DNA of 64,000 nucleotides from Chitinophaga pinensis (GTDB lineage: Bacteria > Bacteroidota > Bacteroidia > 2-12-FULL-35-15), in the NCBI GenBank assembly GCA_945885475.1, contig CAMCYR010000004.1, forward strand, positions 1 to 64,000. Reading direction: 5' to 3'. The position numbers were made by a program, and so were the translations under genes. How positions within the stretch are numbered: position 1 is the stretch's first letter; each line of letters starts with the position of its first letter. Under the pieces are notes generated by a model that ran no database searches, was not told the DNA's origin, and worked only from the letters and a program-made list of their open reading frames with translations. Positions 24,701 to 34,600 of this stretch are shown here, piece by piece.

Positions 24701-26425
24701 ATGAAGACTAAGCCGGTTGCCATCCCCAAAAAACCTATCCGTCATTTCCTTTCTCAGGATCTTATTATTGATTCATGGAAAAAGGTAGCGCCTTTTTTTA
24801 TCGATTTAAAAGAAAGAGAAATAGCTTCCGTTAAACAACTTGAACAATGGCTGCTCGATAGAAGTGAGCTGGAAGCTGCACTGAGTGAAGATTTTGCGTG
24901 GCGCTATATAAAAATGACCTGCGATACCACCAATCAGCTTCTGACAGATGATTACAATGTTTTTGTTTCTGAAATTGATCCCCATATTTCTCCCTATAGC
25001 AACGAACTGAATAGTAAGTTAGTTGAATCGCCTTTTCTGAATGAATTGGATGCTGACACCTATCGCATTTATATCAGAGGTGTGAAAAAAGCCTTGGAAT
25101 TGTATCGTGAAGAAAATATTCCTTTGCAAACAAAGATCGGAATCGAATCCCAAAAATATGGCGCCATTTCAGGAGCAATGACCGTTTTATGGGAAGGGAA
25201 TGACATTACACTGCAGATGGCTTCCAGCTTGATGAAGGATGTGAACAGAAAGATCCGTGAAGAGGTGTATCTGAAAATTCAAAAACGAAAAGCGGAAGAT
25301 ACAGATACCTTGAATGACTTGTACTCCGAATTGATTCGCTTGCGCCACCAGGTTGCTGTCAACGCTGGATTTAAAAATTACCGTGATTATAAATTTGCCG
25401 AACTTGGCAGATTCGATTATACCGTTCAGGATTGTTTCGATTTTCATGATTCTATCTCAAAAGCAATTCTGCCTTTAGCAGAAAATGCTGACCGTGAACG
25501 AAAAAAAGCAATGGAAATTGATGCTCTGAAGCCTTGGGATACAGAGGTGGATGTGGAGGGGAAGCCTGCATTGAAGCCGTTTTCAAGTGCTTCCGAATTG
25601 ATCGATAAGTCGATTGAATGTTTTAATATTATTCAGCCCGATTTCGGAAATTATCTCGAGATCATGAAAGAGATGGCTTACCTTGATCTGGATTCCAGAA
25701 TCGGAAAAGCTCCCGGAGGTTACAATTATCCTTTATACGAAATTGGTGTGCCTTTTATATTTATGAATTCGGTTGGCACGCACCGCGATTTAGTAACAAT
25801 GGTGCATGAAGGCGGACATGCCATTCATTCCTTTGTAACACGCGATCTCCTCATCACTGATTTTAAAAGCTTTCCTTCTGAAGTTGCTGAGTTGGCTTCT
25901 ATGTCGATGGAGTTGATTTCAATGGAACATTGGGGTGTTTTCTTTACCAATGCAGATGAATTAAAACGTGCAAAAAAAGAACAGCTGGATAAATCATTAA
26001 AAACATTATTGTGGATTGCTGCCGTTGATAAATTCCAACATTGGATCTATGAAAATCCTACACATACTGTTGAAGAACGGATGGTACAATGGACAACAGT
26101 GATCGATCAGTTTACAAGTAAAGAAATTGATTTTTCCGGATTGGATGATGTAAGAGGCCGTGGCTGGCAAGGTCAGCTTCATATTTTTGAAGTTCCATTT
26201 TATTATATTGAATACGGAATGGCCCAGTTAGGCGCTATCGCTGTTTGGCGCAACTATAAAAAAGATCCTTCAAAAGCATTAAAAGAGTACGAAGCCGCAT
26301 TACGTTTAGGATATACAAAATCGATTCCTGAAATTTATAAAACGGCCGGTATTGAATTTAATTTCTCCTCTGCGTATGTAAAAGAATTAGCTGAATTTGT
26401 AAAATCAGAATTAGATAAACTTTAA
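24701..26425 (+). CDS. M3 family oligoendopeptidase (PepF-like)
   Basis: 574 residues, cytoplasmic, full length. The zinc motif HEGGHAIHSF lies near residue 369, with the third ligand in the following SEVAELASMSMELISMEHWG (Glu of the gluzincin type). FAELGRFDYTVQDCFDFHD and GGYNYPLYEIGVPFIFMN fit the M3 oligopeptidase/PepF group. It hydrolyses short peptides during protein turnover. Its stop is 3 bp before the DinB gene, which suggests co-transcription. Confidence 0.93.
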   Translation: MKTKPVAIPKKPIRHFLSQDLIIDSWKKVAPFFIDLKEREIASVKQLEQWLLDRSELEAALSEDFAWRYIKMTCDTTNQLLTDDYNVFVSEIDPHISPYSNELNSKLVESPFLNELDADTYRIYIRGVKKALELYREENIPLQTKIGIESQKYGAISGAMTVLWEGNDITLQMASSLMKDVNRKIREEVYLKIQKRKAEDTDTLNDLYSELIRLRHQVAVNAGFKNYRDYKFAELGRFDYTVQDCFDFHDSISKAILPLAENADRERKKAMEIDALKPWDTEVDVEGKPALKPFSSASELIDKSIECFNIIQPDFGNYLEIMKEMAYLDLDSRIGKAPGGYNYPLYEIGVPFIFMNSVGTHRDLVTMVHEGGHAIHSFVTRDLLITDFKSFPSEVAELASMSMELISMEHWGVFFTNADELKRAKKEQLDKSLKTLLWIAAVDKFQHWIYENPTHTVEERMVQWTTVIDQFTSKEIDFSGLDDVRGRGWQGQLHIFEVPFYYIEYGMAQLGAIAVWRNYKKDPSKALKEYEAALRLGYTKSIPEIYKTAGIEFNFSSAYVKELAEFVKSELDKL

Positions 26426-26428
26426 ATT

Positions 26429-26944
26429 ATGAAGCGTCCCCTTGAAAATGAATATCCTTCTTTCTATAAGCATTATGTGGATGGTGTAAAAACCGATAAT
26501 ATCATTAAAGAACTTCGTGATCAGGTAATCGACATTCAGGCGCTTATTTCGGAGATCCCTGAAGACAAAGAAGATTATGCGTATGCGGCAGGAAAGTGGA
26601 CGATTAAAGAAATTATCGGACACATCATTGATACCGAAAGAGTATTGGGATACCGTGCCATGCGTTTCGCACGAAAAGATAAAACACCATTGCCCGGTTA
26701 TGATGAAAATCTATACGTGGCGAATGCAAATTTTAAGAATCAGACATTATACAGTCTGGGTCACGAATTTGCAATTGTACGTGAAGCAAATCTAGCCCTG
26801 TTTAAAACATGGGATGATGAAGCGCTAAGTCAGGTTGGTGTTGCAAACGGATTGGATGTTTCTGTGCGTGCACTGCTCTATATGATCGCTGGACATGCCA
26901 TCCATCACATGAAAGTTATAAAAGAAAAATATTTGCAGGAGTAA
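26429..26944 (+). CDS. DinB-family four-helix protein
   Basis: 171 residues, four-helix bundle. The metal-binding histidines are present: His in IIGHIIDTERVLGYRAMRF and the HAIHH pair in MIAGHAIHHMKVIKEKY. KWTIKEIIGH and the TPLPGYDENLYV segment match DinB/YfiT-type proteins, which include mycothiol- and bacillithiol-dependent enzymes. The activity here cannot be stated. It probably shares a transcript with the peptidase just upstream. Confidence 0.9.
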   Translation: MKRPLENEYPSFYKHYVDGVKTDNIIKELRDQVIDIQALISEIPEDKEDYAYAAGKWTIKEIIGHIIDTERVLGYRAMRFARKDKTPLPGYDENLYVANANFKNQTLYSLGHEFAIVREANLALFKTWDDEALSQVGVANGLDVSVRALLYMIAGHAIHHMKVIKEKYLQE

Positions 26945-26996
26945 TTTTTTTAATGCTGTCGGAATTTTCAGTGTACTGTTTTTCTCTGATGAATAT

Positions 26997-28013
26997 TTAA
27001 ATGATGTTCACTTCGCGTTCCAGCTCCACACCGAATTTTACTTTCACAGAATCTAAAATCTGTTGCGATAGCTCAACTATTTCAGTTCCTTTTGCATTGC
27101 CATAGTTTACCAAAACGAGGGCTTGTAGTTTGTGAACACCTGCATCTCCAATAGTTCTCCCTTTCCATCCGCACTGCTCAATTAACCAGCCTGCAGCTAG
27201 TTTTACATTTCCGTTTTCTAATTCGTAGCCAACAATTTCAGGGTAGCTGATCTTTAGAAATTCGTATTTGCCTCTTTCTACTTCCGGGTTTTTAAAGAAA
27301 CTTCCTGCATTCCCTATTTCTGCCGGATTTGGAAGTTTGCTGCTGCGGATGTTGCATACCGCTTTGCTGATTGCCTGTATGTTGATCTCTTTTACATTCA
27401 TAGCTTCCAGCTCTTTTTCTATTGCACCATAACTGGTATTCAGTTTCGGCTTTTTTAAAAGTCTGAATGTTACTGAAATAATTATGTATTGATTTTTTAA
27501 TTCCCGCTTAAAAACACTTTCGCGGTAGCCGAATTTACAATCCGAATTATTGAATGTATGAATTGTTTTATCGGCAATATGATAGGCCTCAAGTTCATAA
27601 AAATGATCTTTTAGTTCCACTCCGTATGCGCCAATGTTTTGCATCGGACTGGCACCAACATTTCCCGGGATCAAAGAAAGATTTTCTAGTCCGGCAAAAT
27701 TGTTTTCTATGCAATACATAACAAAAGAATGCCATGCTTCACCTGCTGCTGATCTTACATAATAATAGTCAGCATCTTCATTGATCAGCTCAATTCCCTT
27801 CAGGTTGTTTTTTAAAACAATGCCATCGAAATTTTTGCTGAACAAAAGATTACTTCCTCCACCTAATATTAATTTATTGAGCGTAAAATAACGCGCGTCA
27901 GATAAAATCTCGTGTATGTTTTCGATGCTGGAGAATTCTGTGAAATATTTTGCAGAAGCATCAATGCCAAATGTATTTAGCTTTTTTAAGGATTGATTTT
28001 CGAGGATTTCCAT
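26997..28013 (-). CDS. murB: UDP-N-acetylenolpyruvoylglucosamine reductase
   Basis: 338 residues. It reduces UDP-GlcNAc-enolpyruvate to UDP-MurNAc in peptidoglycan precursor synthesis, with FAD. Landmarks: NTFGIDASAKYF, LILGGGSNLLFS (FAD binding), GLENLSLIPGNVGASPMQNIG (split here as ENLSLIPGNVGASPMQNIG), NAGSFFKNP with the catalytic Ser and C-terminal AAGWLIEQCGWKG. It is the E. coli-like type. The frame is open to 28055, but MEILENQSLKKLNTFGI is the natural start (ATG at 28013). Confidence 0.95.
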   Translation of the reverse strand: MEILENQSLKKLNTFGIDASAKYFTEFSSIENIHEILSDARYFTLNKLILGGGSNLLFSKNFDGIVLKNNLKGIELINEDADYYYVRSAAGEAWHSFVMYCIENNFAGLENLSLIPGNVGASPMQNIGAYGVELKDHFYELEAYHIADKTIHTFNNSDCKFGYRESVFKRELKNQYIIISVTFRLLKKPKLNTSYGAIEKELEAMNVKEINIQAISKAVCNIRSSKLPNPAEIGNAGSFFKNPEVERGKYEFLKISYPEIVGYELENGNVKLAAGWLIEQCGWKGRTIGDAGVHKLQALVLVNYGNAKGTEIVELSQQILDSVKVKFGVELEREVNII

Positions 28014-28034
28014 AGTCAAATTTAATATTTTACT

Positions 28035-28141
28035 ACAGATTACACAGGTTTTCACGGATTATTTTTTTGAATTTTTTAGAAAAGAATATAATAGATGTAA
28101 GGCTTAGGGGATATTGTTCTGTGTTTATCTGTGTAATCTGT
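28035..28141. repeat. Intergenic element with 13-bp perfect inverted ends
   Basis: ACAGATTACACAG at 28035-28047 is exactly inverted at 28129-28141 (CTGTGTAATCTGT), 81 bp apart. A weaker second pair, TTTTCACGGATT facing TTCTGTGTTTATC, extends it. The core has no open frame. The layout looks like a small non-autonomous element or a hairpin of the kind scattered through Bacteroidota genomes. It fills the divergent murB/glycosyltransferase gap, so it may carry or disturb the promoters of both. Confidence 0.6.
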
Positions 28142-28164
28142 TCTAAAAAATCTATCTTCGTAAC

Positions 28165-29286
28165 TTGAAAAAAGCAATCGTTTCTGTTATAAATGATCTT
28201 AGTACCGACCAGCGTGTTCACAAAGTCTGCAGCACTTTGGAAAAGCTTGGTTTTGAGGTACTGCTGGTTGGACGCAGACAGCGGAAAAGTATCGAATTAG
28301 CTACAAGAAGCTATCAGACAAAGCGAATGTTTCTCTTGTTTGAAAAAGGTCCTTTTTTTTATCTTGAATTTCAACTCCGCTTATTCCTTTATCTTTTGTT
28401 TCACAAAGCGGATGTATTGGTTGCGAACGACCTAGATACACTGTTGCCGAATTTCCTACTTTCGAAAATTAAACGCAGTGGTTTAGTATACGACAGTCAC
28501 GAACTTTTTTGTGAAGTACCCGAGTTGCAATCGAATACGTTTAAAAAAAATAGCTGGAAACGACTTGAGCGTTGGATCTTTCCCAAGCTGAAATATGTTT
28601 TCACCGTTAATGATTCTATCGCGAAAATATACAGTGAGGAATATAACGTTCAGCTGAAGGTTGTTCGGAATATCCCTCTTCTATCCAATCAAAAAAATAT
28701 AGAACATGTTTCGAAGGAGCAGTTGGGAATTCCTGAGGGACTGAAAATAATTGTCTTGCAAGGAGCAGGAATTAACATTGATAGAGGGGGCGAAGAGGCT
28801 GTAGAGGCAATGCAATTTGTTGGTAATGCTGTTTTGCTAATAATAGGAAGCGGAGATGTGATGGATGTGTTGAAGAAAATGGTTGTTGATTTGAACTTGG
28901 ATAGTAAAGTAAAATTTATTGGTAAAGTTCCGTTTCAAAAGTTGGTTCAGTATACCCGTAATGCGGATTTAGGATTGACTTTGGATAAGGATACAAACAT
29001 TAATTATAAATACAGTTTACCTAATAAGCTGTTTGATTACATTCATGCTGGAGTTCCCGTTTTATCTTCCGACTTGGTAGAAATCAAAAAAATAGTTGAT
29101 GAATACGCTATTGGCTATTCTATTTCCTCACATAATCCGAAGCACATTGCTGAAAAAATCAATTCTATTTTGTTGGATGAAAATAAGCTCCAGTTGTGGA
29201 AAAAAAACACTAAAATTGCATCCGAAAAATTAAATTGGGAACTCGAAGAACAAGCGTTGATTGAAGTATATTCGAAATTTCTTTAG
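28165..29286 (+). CDS. Family 4 glycosyltransferase (GT-B fold)
   Basis: 373 residues. The N-terminal Rossmann half has the TDQRVHKVCSTLEKLGFEV opening of GT4 enzymes (glycine-rich donor loop) and ADVLVANDLDTLLPN and SGLVYDSHELFCEV; the C-terminal half has GAGINIDRGGEEAVEAM, VKFIGKVPFQKL and YKYSLPNKLFDYIHAGVPVL with the conserved Glu-type phosphate-binding region. The start codon is TTG: no ATG lies in frame upstream or close downstream. TATCTTCG, one base off the -7 consensus, ends only about 4-7 bp before it, so the transcript may be almost leaderless. It probably adds a sugar to surface polysaccharide; the sugar is unknown. Confidence 0.85.
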   Translation: MKKAIVSVINDLSTDQRVHKVCSTLEKLGFEVLLVGRRQRKSIELATRSYQTKRMFLLFEKGPFFYLEFQLRLFLYLLFHKADVLVANDLDTLLPNFLLSKIKRSGLVYDSHELFCEVPELQSNTFKKNSWKRLERWIFPKLKYVFTVNDSIAKIYSEEYNVQLKVVRNIPLLSNQKNIEHVSKEQLGIPEGLKIIVLQGAGINIDRGGEEAVEAMQFVGNAVLLIIGSGDVMDVLKKMVVDLNLDSKVKFIGKVPFQKLVQYTRNADLGLTLDKDTNINYKYSLPNKLFDYIHAGVPVLSSDLVEIKKIVDEYAIGYSISSHNPKHIAEKINSILLDENKLQLWKKNTKIASEKLNWELEEQALIEVYSKFL

Positions 29287-29290
29287 AACT

Positions 29291-29319
29291 ATTCCTTTGA
29301 AAAGGGGGTAGGAGGATTG
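29291..29319. repeat. Short interspersed G-run repeat, copy 2
   Basis: ATTCCTTTGAAAAGGGGG followed by TAGGAGGATTGA: a relative of the element at 16701-16734, again in the small gap beside a glycosyltransferase gene (5 bp after one stop and 25 bp before the next start). Its GGAGGATTG could resemble a ribosome-binding site, but the distance to the ATG (25 bp) is too long. Confidence 0.55.
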
Positions 29320-29344
29320 ATTCGAATGCTCATTGGAAAGTATA

Positions 29345-30460
29345 ATGATAGAAAAACATTTACATATAATCTCTTTTGATGTTCCTTTCCCTGCCAACTA
29401 TGGTGGCGTGATCGATGTGTTTTATAAGTTGAATGCATTGCATGCAGCCGGAATAAAAATTCATTTACACTGCTTTGAATATGGAAGAGCCGAAGCACTC
29501 AGTCTAGAAAGCATTTGTGAAAAGGTGTATTACTACAAACGAAAAATGAGCAAGCAGTTATTGCTAAATGCCTTGCCATTTGTAGTCGTTTCAAGATCTT
29601 CAGAAAAACTGATGGAGAATTTGCTGCGCGATACCTATCCGATTTTGTTTGAAGGTCTGCATTCTTGTTTTCATTTGAATGACTCCCGTTTATCTGGTAG
29701 AATAAAAATTGCACGTACGCACAATATCGAGCATGAATATTATACCAATTTGCAAAAAGTAGAAAAGTCGGTTTTTAAGAAACTCTATTTTGGAATGGAA
29801 GCGAGAAAGCTCGAGCGTTTTGAAAAGATATTAAAAAAAGCAGATCACATTGCTGCTATTTCTCCTGCTGACGCGAGATACCTTTCACTGAAATTTAATA
29901 ATGTTCATCATATAACGGCTTTTCATCCCAATAAAGATGTGAAGATCAAAGAGGGAAAAGGTGATTTTTGTTTGTACCATGGGAATTTAGAAGTAGGGGA
30001 AAACAACGAAGCCGCATTGTATTTGGTTAATCAGGTATTTTCAAAAATTAAAATTCCATTGATCATTGCGGGTAGAAAACCTTCATTCGAATTGATCGCT
30101 GCTGTAGCAAATTATTCTCATATCAGCATTAAAGCAAATATCAATACGCAGGATATTGACGGACTGATACGAAATGCGCAGATTAATGTGTTACCCACCT
30201 TTCAGGCAACCGGAATAAAGTTGAAATTGCTGGTTGCACTTTTTACCGGACGGCATTGTGTGGTTAATGCCCCAATGGTTGTCAATACCGGTTTGGAGCA
30301 ATTGTGTTCAATTCAGGATTCAGCCGAATTCATGACAAAAGAAATCACACGTTTGTTTGAGCAGCAATTTGATATGGAGGAACAGCAAAAAAGAGAAGTT
30401 TTGTTAAGAGAAAATTTCTCTAATGATTTAAATGTAAAGAAGCTGATCGCTTTGCTTTGA
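29345..30460 (+). CDS. Second GT-B glycosyltransferase, probably co-transcribed
   Basis: 371 residues from the ATG at 29345 (an upstream in-frame TTG at 29333 would add four). N-terminal half: LHIISFDVPFPANYGGVIDVFYKL (shown here as ISFDVPFPANYGG), a donor-side loop of GT4/GT1 type. Then RTHNIEHEYYTNLQK and AAISPADARYLSLKFN, C-terminal LYHGNLEVGENNEAALYLV and IIAGRKPSFELI. The central EFMTKE region is helical. The gene follows the first glycosyltransferase by 58 bp on the same strand, so they likely serve the same surface glycan. The C-terminal donor site appears complete. Confidence 0.8.
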   Translation: MIEKHLHIISFDVPFPANYGGVIDVFYKLNALHAAGIKIHLHCFEYGRAEALSLESICEKVYYYKRKMSKQLLLNALPFVVVSRSSEKLMENLLRDTYPILFEGLHSCFHLNDSRLSGRIKIARTHNIEHEYYTNLQKVEKSVFKKLYFGMEARKLERFEKILKKADHIAAISPADARYLSLKFNNVHHITAFHPNKDVKIKEGKGDFCLYHGNLEVGENNEAALYLVNQVFSKIKIPLIIAGRKPSFELIAAVANYSHISIKANINTQDIDGLIRNAQINVLPTFQATGIKLKLLVALFTGRHCVVNAPMVVNTGLEQLCSIQDSAEFMTKEITRLFEQQFDMEEQQKREVLLRENFSNDLNVKKLIALL

Positions 30461-30464
30461 TACT

Positions 30465-30701
30465 TTATTTTAAACTTTTACCAAAAAGACGAATGGCGTC
30501 TTGCATTTTGAAGGTAATTATTTTGCCTTCCTTTATGGCATATACTATAAGCTCATAACTCGAATCATTGAAAGGGGGGTAATGTTCCACTTCGAGGGAG
30601 TTTTAAAAAATTTTATCTTGATTGATGCAGTTTTCAACAAATTGCTCCTCGTATATTTCTTTATACGCTTCGTAGAGAGTTTGAGCAGCTTGCAGTTTCA
30701 T
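30465..30701 (-). pseudogene. Small ORF behind ftsE, interrupted by an in-frame stop
   Basis: Reading the minus strand from ATG at 30701: 32 codons (MKLQAAQTLYEAYKEIYEEQ then FVENCINQDKIF), a TAA at 30605-30603, and in the same frame 45 further codons (NSLEVEHYPPFNDSSYELIV then YAIKEGKIITFKMQDAIRLF and GKSLK) to a TAA at 30467-30465. Both halves have normal protein-like composition. The stop sits in a homopolymer, AAAATTTTTTAAAAC. It starts 8 bp after the ftsE stop, so it reads like a 78-codon third gene or tail of that operon with one nonsense mutation, a sequencing error in the T-run, or simply a 32-codon gene followed by chance coding-like sequence. Confidence 0.45.
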
Positions 30702-30708
30702 CTATGAT

Positions 30709-31395
30709 CTATGGGCGGTTCGCCATCGAATCGATCACTTTACCACTTTCGCAGCGGATGGTTCTGGAAGGGAATTTATCAAACATCATGATATCATGAG
30801 TTGCAATTAAAACAGCCCTGCCGTTTTTACTGATCTCTACTAATAAATTCATGATGCCCTCTGATGTTTCAGGGTCAAGGTTACCGGTCGGTTCATCTGC
30901 CAAAATAAGTTCCGGATCGTTCAATAGAGCTCGGGCAATTGAAATACGCTGTTGCTCCCCACCGGAAAGTTCATGCGGCATTTTAAATCCTTTCGTAGTT
31001 AGGTTTACTTTATCTAGCACTTCCTGAATGCGTTTTTGCATGGCTTGTTTATCTTTCCATCCTGTTGCTTTAAGTACAAACAGCAGATTATCATTTACAC
31101 TTCGGTCTGTCAATAGCTGGAAGTCCTGAAATACAATTCCTAATTTTCTTCTCAGAAATGGAATTTCTTTCCGTTTTATTGATTTGAGGTCGAACCCCGC
31201 AACGTTGCCGCTGCCTTCTGTCAGATCCAAATCGGCATACAATGTTTTTAGTAAACTGCTTTTTCCGCTGCCGGTTTTTCCGATAAGATAAACAAATTCG
31301 CCCTTGTCGATGCTGATGTTCACATTGGCAAGAACCAAATTGTACTTTTGGAAAATGGATACATTATTTAAGCTGATGATCGTATCGAGCGCCAT
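30709..31395 (-). CDS. ftsE: Cell-division ABC ATPase
   Basis: 228 residues, the usual length. Walker A GKTGSGKS (39-46), Q-loop [13 protein letters not shown], signature [15 protein letters not shown], Walker [14 protein letters not shown]-loop IATHDI. Closest to FtsE, which with FtsX (not in this window) couples cell division to murein hydrolases at the septum; LolD-like transporters are the main alternative. No ftsX is adjacent, which is usual for Bacteroidota. Upstream is 218 bp of gap to the TPR gene. Confidence 0.88.
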   Translation of the reverse strand: MALDTIISLNNVSIFQKYNLVLANVNISIDKGEFVYLIGKTGSGKSSLLKTLYADLDLTEGSGNVAGFDLKSIKRKEIPFLRRKLGIVFQDFQLLTDRSVNDNLLFVLKATGWKDKQAMQKRIQEVLDKVNLTTKGFKMPHELSGGEQQRISIARALLNDPELILADEPTGNLDPETSEGIMNLLVEISKNGRAVLIATHDIMMFDKFPSRTIRCESGKVIDSMANRP

Positions 31396-31613
31396 TGTTT
31401 ACGAATTGATCCTGTTATTCCAGTTCCCTTTTCCCGGACATGTAATAACAAGGGTATGATAATTTATTTCCGAAAATTACTTCATTAGGAGCTAAGCAAT
31501 CACTTTTAACTTACAATACTTTCAACACTTGTGCGTTAATAACTTCCAACAGCCTCAAATCTTCATGCGGCTATCCTTACTAATTTTACATTCATATCTA
31601 TTTAATCGATACA

Positions 31614-34600
31614 ATGAGCAAGTTAAAAGGAATTGTAGTATCAGCTGGATTGTTTTTTTTAATCTCGGTTTCTGTTTTTGCACAGAAAACAATTCATGTT
31701 ACGCATGAAGATTCCGAATTTAAAACAGGGGTCGAGCTTTTCCAAAAAGAAAAATTTGGTGCTGCTCAAAAGAGTTTTCTAAGAATAATCGAAACGCATA
31801 AAGATCCGCAATCACTTGTAAGGATCGATGCAGAATATTACAATGCTATTTGCGCTATCGAATTATTTAATAAAGACGGTGAGCTTTATCTGAAGCAATT
31901 CATTCTCGATCATCCTGAAAGTCCGAAAGTAAAATCGGCTCATTTCTATTTAGGGAAATACAACTACCGTAAGAAAAAATATAAAGACGCCATCAACTGG
32001 TTTGAAAAGGTTGATGTATATGATTTGACGACAGAAGAATTGGCCGAATTTTATTTTAAAAGAGGGTATAGTTTCTTTGAATCCAATAAATTACCGGAGG
32101 CTAAAAAAGATTTCTACGAGATCAAAGATGTAGACAATGCTTACGCCGCTGCCGCAAAATATTATTATGCACATATTTTATATGGTGAGAAAAATTATGA
32201 AACAGCCTTAGCCGATTTTGTGAAATTGCAAGCCAACGAAACATTCGGACCGATTGTTCCCTATTACATTGCTCAAATCTATTTTTTGCAAGGTAAATAT
32301 GAAACGGTAATTTCTTATGCGCCTTCATTGTTGGATTCGGCAATCACAAAACGAGCTCCGGAAATTGCAAAAATAATTGGAGAGTCTTATTACCGATCAT
32401 CAAAATACAAGGAAGCGATTCCCTATTTTAAAAAGCATGAAAAGGCAACGGGTGCTCTTTCACGCAAGGATAATTATCAGTTGGCTTTCTCCCATTATAA
32501 AATGAATCAGTATGAAGATGCGATCAATTATTTTTTGAAAGTAGGAAATATTGATGATACATTGGAGCAAAGCGCTTACTATCATATTGCTGATTGTTAC
32601 ATTAAAACATCAAGTAAACAAAATGCCTTGAATGCATTTGGTCTGGCTTCGAAATTGGAATTTGATAAAAGTATTCAGGAAGACGCATTGTATAATTACG
32701 CGAAGTTGTCGTATGACTTAGTCTTTAATCCTTACAGCGAAGCCATCCGAGCATTCCAGAAATACATAAAGAACTTTCCTTCAGCCAGCCATGTAGATGA
32801 AGCTTATACTTATCTGGCCAATGTTTTTATAACAACAAAAAGTTATAAAGAAGCTTTGGAAGCACTGGAAAGTATAAAAATATTAACTCCGGAGTTGAAA
32901 CAAGCACATCAGAAAGTGGCATACTATCGCGGTGTTGATCTGTTCAACAATCTTTCGTATGCCGAAGCGATAAAATTATTCGATAAATCAAATACCTATC
33001 TCTTTGACAAAACGATCAGAGCTAACGCAATTTATTGGAAGGCGGAATCGTATTATCGTTTAAATAAATATCCGGAAGCAGTAGATACGTATCTTGACTA
33101 TATATCCGAGCCTGGCGCGATCGGTAAGTCGGAGCTGAGTGCAGCAAATTATAATATTGGTTATGCCTATTATAAGTTGAAGGACTATCCGAACAGTATT
33201 TTGTGGTTCAGAAAATTCGTGACCTTCAAGCCAATGGCGAATGCGAAAAAAATTAATGATGCTTTCAATAGGATTGGGGATGGCTACTTTATGCAACGCG
33301 ACTTTGCAAATGCGATCGAATATTATGAACAGTCATTCAAAATGAAATTGATTGATGCCGATTATGCATTGTTTCAAAAAGCTTTAGCCAGTGGTGTTCT
33401 GAAAAAATACAGTGCTAAAATTTCAGATATGAATACCTTCATTTCTGCTTATCCGAAATCGCCATACATACAAAAAGCGAAATTCGAATTGGCACAAACC
33501 TATTATACTGATGGACAAAATGATCTGGCACTGACCAATTTTAAAAAATTCGTTGAAGAATACCCGAATAGCTTTTACTTGAATATTAGTTTGAGCAAGA
33601 TCGGCTTGATCTATTACGCTAAAAAAGAAGATGACAAAGCCTTGTCTTATTTTGATAAGCTGATCAAGCATGATCGTAAATCCGCTGAGGCAAACGAAGC
33701 GATCACAACCGTTAAAGCGATATATACTTCCAAAGGTGACCCAGATGGTTTGGATAAATACCTTGCCTCTGTCGGTGCAACCATTCCTCAGGGAGAATTG
33801 GATTCACTAACCTATAATAATGGTAAGAATCATTACATGGAACAGAATTGTAAAAGTGTTGTAAGCGACTTCGAAAAATACATTCAGAAGTTTCCTGATG
33901 GAATATTTATTACAGAAGCGAATTATTATAAAGCAGAATGTGATTATAAATTAGGCAATACAGCTGCTGCATTTGCGTGCTACTCTTTTGTAGTCAGTAA
34001 GCCAAAGAGTGAGTTTACGGAGCAGTCGCTTTACAAAGCATCTGATATTGCCTTTAAGAAAAAAGATTACATTAAAGCCATCGAGTTTTATAAATTATTA
34101 GAGGTGCAGGCGGAAAATTCAAAGAGCAACAACGCTGCAATAATAGGTTTGATGCGCTCGTATTACGATACAAAATCTTCGGATGAGATTATTATCTATG
34201 CCAACAAAGTGCTGAATATCGAAAACGTAACGGAGCAATTGAGTAGCGAGGCACATTATGATATTGCACAGACATATCTCGGTTTGCAAAGATTAGAAGA
34301 TGCACAGGCTGAATTTCAGGCGGTAGCAAATTCATCAAAAGCAGAAATCGGAGCAGAGTCGAAATACAATGTTGCCAGTATTTTATATCAGAAACAAGAT
34401 TTTAAACAATCCAAAAAAACAGTGTTCGAACTCATCAACGGAGATGGCGATTATCCGTATTGGGTTACAAAAGCGATGATTCTCTTGGCGGATGATTATG
34501 TTGCACTGAACGATAATCTTCAGGCAAAAGGGATGTTGAAAGGGATTATTGATGAATCAGATATTCCTGAACTTATAAAAGTTGCGCAGGAAAAACTAGA

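Noticed and set aside
30501-30707. Plus-strand 68-codon frame after the glycosyltransferase
   Set aside because: It lies exactly opposite the better-supported split minus-strand ORF behind ftsE, has no promoter and an unusual Phe/Leu-rich composition.
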